The notes beneath the pieces are model-generated. The model saw only the letters and a program-made list of their open reading frames with translations, did no database searches and was not told where the DNA came from. Source: Arthrobacter pityocampae (GTDB lineage Bacteria; Actinomycetota; Actinomycetes; Actinomycetales; Micrococcaceae). Taken from it: DNA of 64,000 bases. Of this stretch, positions 7,877-15,984 are shown piece by piece. Both the position numbers and the translations under genes were made by a program. Numbering within the stretch: the stretch's first letter is position 1; every line of letters begins with the position of its first letter. Where the stretch lies: the NCBI RefSeq assembly GCF_002927275.1, contig NZ_PRKW01000001.1, forward strand, positions 496,001-560,000, in the 5' to 3' direction.

Positions 7877-9241
7877 ATGGCAGCGTCATCAGGCGGGGCG
7901 CCCTCCCGGACCGGGTGGAGGGCGCCCCGCCTGACCCGTCCCGTGGACGCCGACCTCTCGGTCCCCGGCTCCAAGTCCCTCACCAACCGCTACCTCGTGC
8001 TCGCCGCCCTCGCCGACGGCCCCTGCCGCCTGCGCCGGCCCCTGCACTCGCGTGACTCGGCCCTCATGATCGCCGCGCTGCGCGGCCTCGGCGCCGTCAT
8101 CGAGGAGGTTCCCGGCGACGGCGACTTCGGCCCGGACCTCACGGTGATCCCCCTGCGGGGTGGCACGCCGGCATCCCGTGCCGTGGACTGCGGTCTCGCG
8201 GGCACCGTCATGCGCTTCGTCCCCCCGCTGGCGGGCCTGGTCTCCGGCACCACCACGTTCGACGGCGATCCGCACGCACGCCGCCGCCCGATGGGCAGCA
8301 TCATCGACGCCCTCCGGGGCCTCGGCCTCCGGATCGACGACGGCGGCGCCGGCTCCCTCCCGTTCTCCGTGCACGGCGAGGGGCACGTGCGCGGCGGCCG
8401 GCTGGTCATCGACGCCTCCGCGTCCTCGCAGTTCGTGTCGGCACTCCTGCTCGTCGGCGCGCGCTTCACCGACGGGCTGCACCTCGAGCACGTGGGCAAG
8501 CCCGTGCCCAGCCTCGACCACGTCCGTATGACGGTGGAGACCCTCCGGGCCGTCGGCGTCGCCGTCGACGACTCCGTGCCGAACCACTGGCGCATCCCCG
8601 CCGGCCCGATCACCGCGTTCGACGTCGCCGTGGAACCCGACCTCTCCAATGCGGGCCCCTTCCTCGCCGCCGCCGTCGTCACCGGCGGCACGGTCCGCGT
8701 CAGGAACTGGCCCGAGGGCACCACGCAGGTCGGCGACGCCTGGCGGCGGATCCTGCCCCTGATGGGCGCCACGGCCGTGCTCGACGGCGGGGTGCTCACC
8801 GTCACCGGCGGCGCATCGATCGCCGGCGGCACCTTCGCCGACACCTCCGAACTCGCCCCCACCGTCGCTGCACTCTGCGCGCTGGCGACGACGCCGTCGA
8901 CCCTCACCGGCATCGCCCACCTCCGCGGGCACGAGACCGACCGGCTCGCGGCGCTCGTCGCGGAGATCACGAACCTCGGCGGGGACGCGGAGGAGACGTC
9001 CGACGGCCTCGTCATCCGTCCGGCACCGCTGCACGGAGGGGTGTTCAGCACCTACGACGACCACCGGATGGCCACCGCGGGCGCGATCATCGGCCTCGCC
9101 GTGGACGGCGTGGACGTGGAGAACATCGGCACCACGGCCAAGACCATGCCGGAGTTCCCCGCTCTCTGGGCCGCGCTCGTCCGCACGGCCGGCGGCCCCG
9201 ACGGCACACCGGACTCCCCCGCACCCCGGGCCACGGCATGA
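7877..9241 (+). CDS. aroA: 3-phosphoshikimate 1-carboxyvinyltransferase (EPSP synthase)
   Basis: The 454-residue cytoplasmic enzyme joins shikimate-3-phosphate and phosphoenolpyruvate in the sixth step of the shikimate pathway. Diagnostic motifs are visible: the N-terminal SVPGSKSLTNRYLVLAALA loop with the substrate-binding Lys, AGTVMRF, DGDPHARRRPMG with the Arg-rich active-site strand, SSQFVSALLL, DLSNAGPFLAAA and the C-terminal DDHRMATAGAI. Length agrees with actinobacterial AroA. The ATG at 7877 keeps an N-terminal extension of about 25 residues before the conserved start. The stop overlaps the rsgA start as ATGA, so the two genes are coupled; aroA-rsgA adjacency is common in Actinobacteria. 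Confidence 0.96.
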   Translation: MAASSGGAPSRTGWRAPRLTRPVDADLSVPGSKSLTNRYLVLAALADGPCRLRRPLHSRDSALMIAALRGLGAVIEEVPGDGDFGPDLTVIPLRGGTPASRAVDCGLAGTVMRFVPPLAGLVSGTTTFDGDPHARRRPMGSIIDALRGLGLRIDDGGAGSLPFSVHGEGHVRGGRLVIDASASSQFVSALLLVGARFTDGLHLEHVGKPVPSLDHVRMTVETLRAVGVAVDDSVPNHWRIPAGPITAFDVAVEPDLSNAGPFLAAAVVTGGTVRVRNWPEGTTQVGDAWRRILPLMGATAVLDGGVLTVTGGASIAGGTFADTSELAPTVAALCALATTPSTLTGIAHLRGHETDRLAALVAEITNLGGDAEETSDGLVIRPAPLHGGVFSTYDDHRMATAGAIIGLAVDGVDVENIGTTAKTMPEFPALWAALVRTAGGPDGTPDSPAPRATA

Positions 9242-10368
9242 GCGAGACCGGCAACCGCCGCGGATCGCGCGCCTGGGACGAGTCCGATGTCCGCATCCGC
9301 CCCAACAAGAAGGGGACGCGCCCGCGGACCAAGAACCGGCCCGCCTACGACGACGCCGTGACCGGGCGCGTCGTGACGGTCGACCGCGGCCGGTACACCA
9401 CGGTGGTCGACGAGGGCACCCCCGGCGAGCGGACGGTCATCGCCGCCCGGGCGCGTGAGCTGCGCCGTAACGCCGTCGTCGCCGGCGACCTCGTGGCCCT
9501 CGTCGGTGACCTCTCGGGGGGCCCCGACTCCCTCGCGCGCCTCGTGCGCATCGAGGAGCGGACCACGGTCCTGCGCCGCAGCGCCGACGACACCGACCCG
9601 GTGGAGCGCGTGGTGGTCGCGAACGCCGACCAGCTCGTGATCGTCGTCGCGGCCGCCAACCCCGAGCCGAGGACCGGCTTCATCGACCGGGCGCTCGTCG
9701 CCGCCTACGACGCCGGCATCGAACCCCTGCTGTGCATCACCAAGGCGGACCTCCGCGACCCGGCACCCCTGCTCGCCAACTACGAGCACCTGGACCTCCG
9801 CGTCATCATCAGCGGCACGGACGAGGGCACCGGCATCGCGGCCACCTCCGACGACGGCGACTCGGCACGGCTGTCCTCCGCCGCCGTCGACGCCCTGAGG
9901 GACGAGCTCGACGGGCAGGTGAGCGTGCTGCTCGGCCACTCCGGCGTGGGCAAGTCCACCATGGTCAACGCCCTGACCGGGTCCACGCGCGCCACGGGCG
10001 GCGTGAACGCGGTGACGGGCAGAGGGCGGCACACGTCCTCCTCCGCGCTCGCGCTGAAGGCCGCCGACGCCGCGCCCGGCACCTGGATCATCGACACCCC
10101 CGGCATTCGGTCCTTCGGGCTCGCGCACGTGGAGGCGGACAGGATCCTGAAGGCGTTCCCCGACCTGGAGCCGGGCACCGAGCGCTGCGAGCGGGGCTGC
10201 CGGCACGACGACCACGCGGTCGGGTGCGGACTGGACAGCTACGTGGGCGAGGGCCTCGCAGGCGACTCCGGACCCGTGCGCCTGGCCTCGCTGCGGCGCC
10301 TGCTCGGCGCCGGGACGGCCGAGGCGCGAGGCAGCTCACACGACGCCAAGGAACTCGGACACCAGTGA
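9238..10368 (+). CDS. rsgA: Ribosome small-subunit-dependent GTPase A
   Basis: This 376-residue circularly permuted GTPase checks late maturation of the 30S subunit. After an N-terminal OB-fold, the G4 motif (TKAD) comes before the G1 P-loop GHSGVGKST (from about residue 233) and G3 DTPG, which is the permuted order that defines the family. The C-terminal zinc-binding knuckle is present as CERGCRHDDHAVGC. A basic N-terminal extension (RIRPNKKGTRPRTKNR) may contact rRNA. It overlaps aroA by four bases and is probably translated from the same message. Confidence 0.95.
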   Translation: MSETGNRRGSRAWDESDVRIRPNKKGTRPRTKNRPAYDDAVTGRVVTVDRGRYTTVVDEGTPGERTVIAARARELRRNAVVAGDLVALVGDLSGGPDSLARLVRIEERTTVLRRSADDTDPVERVVVANADQLVIVVAAANPEPRTGFIDRALVAAYDAGIEPLLCITKADLRDPAPLLANYEHLDLRVIISGTDEGTGIAATSDDGDSARLSSAAVDALRDELDGQVSVLLGHSGVGKSTMVNALTGSTRATGGVNAVTGRGRHTSSSALALKAADAAPGTWIIDTPGIRSFGLAHVEADRILKAFPDLEPGTERCERGCRHDDHAVGCGLDSYVGEGLAGDSGPVRLASLRRLLGAGTAEARGSSHDAKELGHQ

Positions 10369-10530
10369 TCGGCCCGATCACTGGTAGAGTCGATCCTGTT
10401 GTTGTTTGCGCATTACATCTCTAAGCCTTGACCCTCCACCTGGAGTTCGACAGCTTTTTTGATAAGCGGGTAACGAACTGCACGATGAGCCCCGAACGTC
10501 GGGACGCTCTCACCTGGTAAGGAAATCTCA
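10369..10530 (+). promoter_or_regulatory. Upstream region and probable leader of the cold-shock gene
   Basis: This 162-bp region is less GC-rich than its surroundings and contains a T6 run near 10455. A small hairpin sits at 10491-10503 (cccga/tcggg), and the ribosome binding site AAGGA lies at 10519-10523. Cold-shock genes often have long structured leaders that control translation by temperature. Transcription start and any such control are inferred. Confidence 0.45.
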
Positions 10531-10734
10531 ATGGCTACTGGCACTGTGAAATGGTTCAACGCTGAAAAGGGCTTCGGCTTCATCGCTCCCGAGGACGGCG
10601 GCGCCGACGTGTTCGCCCACTTCTCCGCGATCAACTCGAACGGCTACCGGTCCCTCGAAGAGAACCAGAAGGTCAACTTCGAGACCACCCAGGGCCCCAA
10701 GGGCCCCCAGGCCGAGAACATCACCGTTCTCTAA
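10531..10734 (+). CDS. Cold-shock protein, CspA family
   Basis: This 67-residue single cold-shock domain binds single-stranded RNA and DNA and acts as an RNA chaperone. Both nucleic-acid motifs are present: RNP1 as KGFGFIAP and RNP2 as DVFAHF, along with the N-terminal [11 protein letters not shown]. Its length is standard. It is an isolated gene between rsgA and hisN with its own leader and a perfect terminator hairpin, suggesting strong independent expression. Whether it is cold-induced or constitutive cannot be told from sequence. Confidence 0.96.
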   Translation: MATGTVKWFNAEKGFGFIAPEDGGADVFAHFSAINSNGYRSLEENQKVNFETTQGPKGPQAENITVL

Positions 10735-10760
10735 TACTTCCGACACCGCCTGGCGGTGAC

Positions 10761-10805
10761 AGCAGAAAGCCACCGAGCGGCGCGAGCCCTCGGTGGCTTT
10801 CTGCT
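10761..10805 (+). terminator. Terminator of the cold-shock gene
   Basis: Arms 10761-10777 and 10789-10805 pair perfectly over 17 bp; the 3' arm ends GGCTTTCTGCT. A smaller hairpin (10746-10758) lies just upstream. Confidence 0.85.
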
Positions 10806-10867
10806 GCTCCGGGCCGCTCCCTGCGCCCCGCACCGGATGCGCCCACCGAGACGATAGGTTGAACGGT

Positions 10868-11677
10868 ATGAGTTTCACGCAGGGCTACAACGACGACCTC
10901 CGTCTCGCCCACATCATGGCCGATTCCGTGGACGACCAGACCATGTCGCGCTTCAAGGCGCTCGACCTGCGGGTGGAGACCAAACCGGACCTCACACCCG
11001 TCACGGACGCCGACAAGAGCGCCGAGGAGGCCATCCGCGGGCAGCTCTCCCGGGCCAGGCCCCGCGACGCGGTCCTCGGCGAGGAGTTCGGCAGCACCGG
11101 GTCCGGATCGCGCCGCTGGGTGATCGACCCCATCGACGGCACCAAGAACTTCGTGCGCGGGGTCCCGGTCTGGGCCACGCTCATCTCGCTCATCGACGAC
11201 GGCAAGCCCGTCGTCGGGCTGGTGAGCGCCCCCGCGCTGGGCAAGCGCTGGTGGGCCGCCCAGGGCACCGGCGCCTACACCGGCAAGTCCCTCGCCGCCG
11301 CGCAGCGCCTCCGCGTCTCCAACGTCTCCCGCCTCGAGGACGCCTCGCTGTCCTACTCCAGCCTGGGCGGGTGGCGCGAGCGGGGCACGCTCGCCGAATT
11401 CGTGAACCTCGCGGACCGCGTGTGGCGCACCCGCGCCTACGGGGACTTCTGGTCCTACTGCCTCGTGGCGGAGGGGGCGGTGGACATCGCCTGCGAGCCG
11501 TCACTGAACCTGTACGACATGGCCGCGCTCGTGCCGATCGTCACCGAGGCCGGAGGGCGCTTCACCTCCCTCGACGGCGAGGACGGGCCCCACGGCGGCA
11601 ACGCCCTCGCGACCAACGGCACGCTCCACAGCGAGGTGCTGCGGACCCTCAACCCCGATGTGGATGACCTGCTCTAG
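10868..11677 (+). CDS. hisN: Histidinol-phosphatase of the inositol monophosphatase family
   Basis: The product is 269 residues from ATG 10868. It carries the metal-binding signatures of the IMPase superfamily: GEEFG, then DPIDGTKNF with the catalytic Asp pair, and the C-terminal [15 protein letters not shown]. The N-terminal [13 protein letters not shown] closely resembles actinobacterial HisN, which removes phosphate from L-histidinol phosphate in histidine biosynthesis using magnesium. Related proteins include inositol monophosphatase and CysQ. The HisN assignment rests on remembered similarity and is stronger than a generic IMPase call but not certain. A methyltransferase gene follows on the same strand after 30 bases. 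Confidence 0.85.
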   Translation: MSFTQGYNDDLRLAHIMADSVDDQTMSRFKALDLRVETKPDLTPVTDADKSAEEAIRGQLSRARPRDAVLGEEFGSTGSGSRRWVIDPIDGTKNFVRGVPVWATLISLIDDGKPVVGLVSAPALGKRWWAAQGTGAYTGKSLAAAQRLRVSNVSRLEDASLSYSSLGGWRERGTLAEFVNLADRVWRTRAYGDFWSYCLVAEGAVDIACEPSLNLYDMAALVPIVTEAGGRFTSLDGEDGPHGGNALATNGTLHSEVLRTLNPDVDDLL

Positions 11678-11707
11678 CAGCAGGCGCCGCGTCGCCGGCC
11701 GGGCGCG

Positions 11708-12469
11708 GTGAAGGGCGGGCCCCGGCTCGCCGAGGAACGCCGCCGGGACCTGGCGGCGGCCTACCTGTCCGGGGCCGGCCGCTACGATCGCGTCCGCCCC
11801 GGGTACCCTGCCGCCGTCGCCGACTGGATCGTCCCCGCGGGTGCCCGCCGCGCCGCCGACATCGGCGCCGGGACCGGCCTGTTCACGGAACTGCTCGTGG
11901 AGCGCGGACTCGCGGTGACGGCCGTGGACCCGTCCGAGGACATGCTGGCCGTCCTCGCGGACAGACTGCCCGGGGCGCCCGCCGTCCGCGGCACCGCCGA
12001 GGAGTCGCACCTCCCGGAGGCCTCCGTGGACCTGCTCACGCTGGCGCAGACCTGGCACTGGTGCGACCACGCCGCCGCCGTCCGCGAGGCGGCCCGGGTG
12101 CTGACGCCCGGGGGTCGGCTCGCCCTCCTCTGGAACCAGCTCGACGTCTCGGTGCCGTGGGTGCACCGCCTGTCCAGGATCATGCACGCCGGCGACGTGT
12201 TCTCGCCCTCCTACCGCCCCGTCGTCGGGGACGCCTTCGACGCCCCGGAGGACCTGGTGGTGCACTGGACCCAGGACCTGGACGTCCCCGGCGTCCTCGA
12301 CCTCGCCCGCTCCCGCAGCTACTACCGCCGGGCGGCGCCCGCGCTGCAGGCCCGCGTCGAGGCTAATCTGCGGTGGTACCTCACCGACTACCTCGCCTTC
12401 GCCCCGGATGCCCCGCTCCGCCTGCCCTACTACACCCACGCGTGGCGGTCATCCCTGCGACAGGCCTAG
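11708..12469 (+). CDS. Class I SAM-dependent methyltransferase
   Basis: The product is 253 residues from a GTG at 11708. Motif I of the SAM-binding Rossmann fold is visible as ADIGAGTGLFTELL (about residue 56), followed by the acidic residue of motif II at AVDPSEDML and a WHWCDH segment typical of the UbiE/Methyltransf_11 group. The N-terminal FxxxAxxYDRVRPGYP pattern matches the widespread small-molecule methyltransferases related to yeast Crg1/YcgJ. The substrate is unknown. The gene ends 2 bases before the first MntR-like box, so the promoter of the next operon must lie within or beyond its 3' end. Confidence 0.85.
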   Translation: MKGGPRLAEERRRDLAAAYLSGAGRYDRVRPGYPAAVADWIVPAGARRAADIGAGTGLFTELLVERGLAVTAVDPSEDMLAVLADRLPGAPAVRGTAEESHLPEASVDLLTLAQTWHWCDHAAAVREAARVLTPGGRLALLWNQLDVSVPWVHRLSRIMHAGDVFSPSYRPVVGDAFDAPEDLVVHWTQDLDVPGVLDLARSRSYYRRAAPALQARVEANLRWYLTDYLAFAPDAPLRLPYYTHAWRSSLRQA

Positions 12470-12470
12470 A

Positions 12471-12509
12471 TTTCGGCATGCCTAAACGTTAGTTTTAGGC
12501 ATGCCTCAA
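12471..12509 (+). promoter_or_regulatory. Two palindromic MntR/DtxR-like operator boxes
   Basis: Two near-identical palindromes with the core GGCATGCC lie at 12471-12486 (TTTCGGCATGCCTAAA) and 12494-12509 (TTTAGGCATGCCTCAA). Their centres are 23 bp apart, about two helical turns, so two dimers would bind the same face. The form TTTAGGC..GCCTAAA fits the operators of DtxR-family metal regulators, and the last gene of the operon encodes one. The second box contains the proposed ATG of the first gene. Confidence 0.82.
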
Positions 12510-13436
12510 ACGCTGCGGCGCCCGTCCGTCCGGGCCATGGGCCTCCCGCGCCTGGTCCTCCAGTGCCTGGTCCTCGTGATCGTGGCCACCGGGTGCGCCC
12601 GCCCGGCGCCGCCGTCGTCCCCGGACGACCGCCCGCACGTGCTGACCACCTTCTCGGTCCTTGCCGACCTCGTCGACACCGTGGGCGGCGGGCACGTGCG
12701 CGTCGAGTCGATCACCAAGGTGGGCGCGGAGATCCACGGGTACGAGCCGACGCCGTCGGATCTCGTGCGGGCGCAGGACGCCGACCTGATCCTCGACAAC
12801 GGCCTGGGACTGGAGCGCTGGTTCGAGCGGTTCCTGAACTCCGTGGACGCGCCCCATGCGGTGCTGTCCGACGGCGTCGAGCCCATCGCCATCCAGACCG
12901 GCGACTACCGCGGCCGGGCCAACCCCCACGCGTGGATGTCGCCCGTCGCCGCGCAGGTCTACGTGGACAACACCGTGGACGCCCTCTCCGGGCTCGCCCC
13001 GGAGCACGCGGAGGATTTCGAGGCGAACGGTCGGCAGCTCAAGGCGGACCTCGCCGGGCTCCTGACCGGCTTCCGCGAGGACCTCGGAGACGCCGACGCC
13101 GCGGCGCTGGTGACCTGCGAGGGCGCCTTCTCCTACCTCGCCCGCGACGCCGGGCTCGACGAGGCGTTCATCTGGCCCGTCAACGCCGACGCGGAGGGGA
13201 CGCCGCGGCAGATCCGCGACGTCATCACGTTCGTCGAGGAGAACCGCGTGCCCACGCTCTTCTGCGAGTCCACGGTCAACCCCTCCGCCCAGGAACAGGT
13301 GGCCCTCGCCACCGGCGCGCAGCTGGGCGGCACGCTGTACGTGGACTCCCTCTCCGGGCCCGGAGGCCCGGTGCCGACATTCGTCGACCTCATCGAATAC
13401 GACCTGCACACCATCGCGGAAGGACTCACACGATGA
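12501..13436 (+). CDS. Metal ABC transporter substrate-binding lipoprotein (ZnuA/MntA-like, cluster A-I)
   Basis: This 311-residue protein has a lipoprotein signal ending at the lipobox VATGC and a cluster A-I binding fold. Histidines and acidic residues suited to metal binding are visible at GYEPTPSD, NPHAWMSP, CEGAFSYLARDAG and the ESTVNP segment. These correspond to the usual His-His-Glu-Asp ligands of manganese/zinc binders, although the first position reads HGYEP. The MntR-like regulator in the operon favours manganese. The start is uncertain: ATG 12501 sits inside an operator, so translation may be leaderless or may begin at ATG 12537. Neither has a good ribosome binding site. Confidence 0.88.
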   Translation: MPQTLRRPSVRAMGLPRLVLQCLVLVIVATGCARPAPPSSPDDRPHVLTTFSVLADLVDTVGGGHVRVESITKVGAEIHGYEPTPSDLVRAQDADLILDNGLGLERWFERFLNSVDAPHAVLSDGVEPIAIQTGDYRGRANPHAWMSPVAAQVYVDNTVDALSGLAPEHAEDFEANGRQLKADLAGLLTGFREDLGDADAAALVTCEGAFSYLARDAGLDEAFIWPVNADAEGTPRQIRDVITFVEENRVPTLFCESTVNPSAQEQVALATGAQLGGTLYVDSLSGPGGPVPTFVDLIEYDLHTIAEGLTR

Positions 13437-14224
13437 CCACCCCTCCGGGGACTGCGCCCGCGCCCGTCGTCGACGTACGGCACCTCACCGTCCGCTACGG
13501 CGACGTCCTCGCCCTCGACGACGTCGGCCTGCACCTCGCGCCCGGGCGGATCTGCGGACTCATCGGCGTCAACGGGTCCGGGAAGTCCACGCTCTTCACC
13601 TCGCTCATGGGGCTCCTCACGCCGCAGGCCGGCTCCGTGGAGCTCTTCGGGACCTCCGTCGCCCGGGCCAGGAAGGACGGGCTCGTCGCCTACATGCCGC
13701 AGGCGGAGGGCGTCGACTGGACCTTCCCGGTGTCGGTGTCCGACGTCGTCGGGATGGGCCTGTACGGGCGGCTGGGCACCGCGCGCCGCCTGCGCGCCGC
13801 GGACCGGGCGGCGGTCGACGACGCCCTCGAGCGCGTCGGGCTGTCATCACTGCGGAGGCGCCAGATCGGGCAGCTGTCGGGCGGCCAGCGCAAGCGCGTG
13901 TTCATCGCCCGGAGCATCGCCCAGGACGCCCGCCTCCTGCTCCTCGACGAGCCCTTCGCGGGGGTCGACCGGTCGAGCGAGCACACCATGACCGCGCTGC
14001 TGAAGGCGCTGCGGGACGAGGGGCGGTCGGTGCTGGTGTCCACGCACGACCTCGCGGGCGTGCCCGACCTGTGCGACGAGGCCGTCCTCCTGCACCAGCG
14101 GGTGCTCGCGCACGGCGACCCGTCCGAGGTCCTCACCCACGCCAACCTCGCGCTCGCCTTCGGCCCCCTGCCCGCCGACCTCTCCCCCGGCGCGGCGCCC
14201 TCCTCCCCGAACGGAGCACCCTGA
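13433..14224 (+). CDS. Metal ABC transporter ATP-binding protein (ZnuC/MntB-like)
   Basis: The 263-residue ATPase starts at ATG 13433, overlapping the stop of the binding-protein gene (ATGA). It has Walker A GVNGSGKST, signature LSGGQRKR, Walker B LLLLDEPFAGVD and a switch histidine in STHDLAGV. This fits the ATPase of cluster A-I metal importers. It powers import through the permease encoded 1 base downstream. Walker B and signature are canonical, so the subunit should be active. Confidence 0.93.
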   Translation: MTTPPGTAPAPVVDVRHLTVRYGDVLALDDVGLHLAPGRICGLIGVNGSGKSTLFTSLMGLLTPQAGSVELFGTSVARARKDGLVAYMPQAEGVDWTFPVSVSDVVGMGLYGRLGTARRLRAADRAAVDDALERVGLSSLRRRQIGQLSGGQRKRVFIARSIAQDARLLLLDEPFAGVDRSSEHTMTALLKALRDEGRSVLVSTHDLAGVPDLCDEAVLLHQRVLAHGDPSEVLTHANLALAFGPLPADLSPGAAPSSPNGAP

Positions 14225-14225
14225 C

Positions 14226-15182
14226 ATGGACCTCCTCGCGTTCCTCCTCGAACCGCTGCAGTACGGCTTCCTGACCCGGGCCCTCGCCGTCACCGTCGCC
14301 GCGGCCGTCGTCGCCGCGGTGCTCTCCTGCTGGCTCATCCTCATGGGGTGGTCGCTGATGGGCGACGCCGTCTCCCACGCGGTCCTGCCCGGCGTCGCCC
14401 TCGCCTACATCCTCGGTATCCCCTTCGCCATCGGTGCCTTCGCCTTCGGCATCGGAGCCGTGGCGCTCATCGGGCTGGTCCGCTCCACCACCAAGCTGAA
14501 GGCGGACACCGTCATCGGGGTGGTCTTCACCGGCCTCTTCGCGGCCGGGCTGGCCATCGTCTCCGCCACGCCGTCGCAGATCGACCTCATGCACATCCTG
14601 TTCGGCAACGTGCTCGGGGTGTCCGCGGGCGATGTGTGGCAGGTGCTGATCCTCGGCGCGCTGACCCTCGCGATCCTGCTGGTGAAGCGGCGCGACCTCA
14701 CCCTCCTGGCCTTCGACCGCACGCACGCCCACGTCATCGGCCTCAATACGCGATTCCTCTCCGCGCTCCTCCTCGGCCTGCTCGCGCTGACCGTCGTCGT
14801 GGGCCTGCAGGCCGTGGGCATCATCCTCGTCGTGGCCATGCTGATCACGCCCGGCGCCACGGCGTTCCTGCTCGCCCGCAGCTTCGACCGCATGCTGGTG
14901 ATCGCCGTCGTCCTGACCGTCGCCGCCTCCGTGGCCGGCATCTACGCCAGCTACTACCTCGACATCTCCACCGGCGCCGCCGTCGTCCTGTGCCAGGCGC
15001 TCGTGTTCGCCGTCGTCTACCTCGTCGGCAGGCCGGACGGCGTGCTGTGGCAGGCACGACGACGGCGCACGAAGGCGGTCCCCTCCGGCACGCAGGGTGC
15101 CCCCTCCGGCACGCAGGGTGCCCCCTCCGGCACCCCGGGCGCTCCCTCCGGGACCCCGGGCGCGCGACTGCGGGACGCCTGA
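14226..15182 (+). CDS. Metal ABC transporter permease (ABC-3 family)
   Basis: This 318-residue membrane protein has about eight hydrophobic segments. The ABC-3 family region GWSLMGDAVSHAVLPGVALAY sits near residue 40, and the typical GLQAVGIILVVAMLITPGATA follows. It forms the channel for the upstream ATPase and lipoprotein. The C-terminus is unusual: after the last membrane segment comes a basic stretch and then four copies of a seven-residue Pro/Ser/Gly/Thr-rich unit, a flexible tail not needed for transport. Its TGA overlaps the ATG of the regulator gene. Confidence 0.93.
   Translation: MDLLAFLLEPLQYGFLTRALAVTVAAAVVAAVLSCWLILMGWSLMGDAVSHAVLPGVALAYILGIPFAIGAFAFGIGAVALIGLVRSTTKLKADTVIGVVFTGLFAAGLAIVSATPSQIDLMHILFGNVLGVSAGDVWQVLILGALTLAILLVKRRDLTLLAFDRTHAHVIGLNTRFLSALLLGLLALTVVVGLQAVGIILVVAMLITPGATAFLLARSFDRMLVIAVVLTVAASVAGIYASYYLDISTGAAVVLCQALVFAVVYLVGRPDGVLWQARRRRTKAVPSGTQGAPSGTQGAPSGTPGAPSGTPGARLRDA
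15081..15164 (+). repeat. 21-bp tandem repeat in the permease tail
   Basis: Four 21-base units encode (G/V)(A)PSGT(Q/P). The first two copies are almost identical and the last two have drifted, with CAG replaced by CCG. The repeat is in frame and adds a flexible C-terminal tail. Confidence 0.9.
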
Positions 15183-15931
15183 TGGCGGGCCGCCGTGGCG
15201 CCGTCCTCAGCATCGAATCGACCAGCGTGCAGGACTACGTGAAGGCCATCTACGCGTTCACGGAGTGGCAGCCGGACCCGATCACCGCCACCCACCTGGC
15301 CGCGCGCCTCGCGGTCGCCAACTCGTCCGTCACCGGCATGGTCGGCAAGCTCGTGGACCTGGGCCTGGCCGAGCACCGCAAGTACGGGCCGATCAGCCTC
15401 ACGCCGTCCGGGCAGGCCCTCGCCCTGGCGATGGTCCGCCGCCACCGGCTCATCGAGACGTTCCTCGTCACGGAGCTCGGCTACGGCTGGGACGAGGTGC
15501 ACGACGAGGCGGAACTGCTCGAGCACACGGTCTCGGACGCCTTCGTCGAACGCCTCGATGCGAAACTCGGCCGGCCCGGGCGCGATCCGCACGGTGATCC
15601 GATCCCGGGCGCGGACGGGCGCGTCCGCTACCCTCCGGCGCACCGCCTCGACGGCCTGGACGACGGCCACCAGGGCACGCTCGCCCGGGTCAGCGACGAC
15701 GATCCGGAGGTGCTGCGCCTGCTCGACCGGCACGGCGTCGCCCTCGACGCCGTGCTCCTGGTGGCCGGGGGCGCCGGCCCGCCGACCGAACTGCGCCTGG
15801 GTACGGACGCGTCGGCACCGAGCCTGCCCGTGGACGGCACGCTCGCGCGGTCGCTGTGGATCGAGAGCACGGCACCCCACGCGGGCTGCACGGCCGACAT
15901 CGAAGCACGGCAGGGCGTCGCGCCCTCCTAG
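15182..15931 (+). CDS. DtxR-family metal-dependent transcriptional repressor, MntR-like
   Basis: The 249-residue protein starts at ATG 15182, overlapping the permease stop. It has an N-terminal winged helix (VQDYVKAIYAF to YGPISLTPSG), a dimerisation domain and a C-terminal SH3-like domain. Metal-ligand candidates are Asp18, His88, Glu111, Glu114 and His115. The Glu at the position where iron-sensing DtxR/IdeR has Cys102 is a feature of manganese-sensing MntR. The GRDPHGDPIP signature confirms the family. It probably represses its own operon through the two boxes at 12471-12509 when manganese is sufficient. Confidence 0.9.
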   Translation: MAGRRGAVLSIESTSVQDYVKAIYAFTEWQPDPITATHLAARLAVANSSVTGMVGKLVDLGLAEHRKYGPISLTPSGQALALAMVRRHRLIETFLVTELGYGWDEVHDEAELLEHTVSDAFVERLDAKLGRPGRDPHGDPIPGADGRVRYPPAHRLDGLDDGHQGTLARVSDDDPEVLRLLDRHGVALDAVLLVAGGAGPPTELRLGTDASAPSLPVDGTLARSLWIESTAPHAGCTADIEARQGVAPS

Positions 15932-15984
15932 ACTGGTCGGGACCTGCAACGCCCTGCGCCACGCCAGCTGAACGGAGTGCCCCG

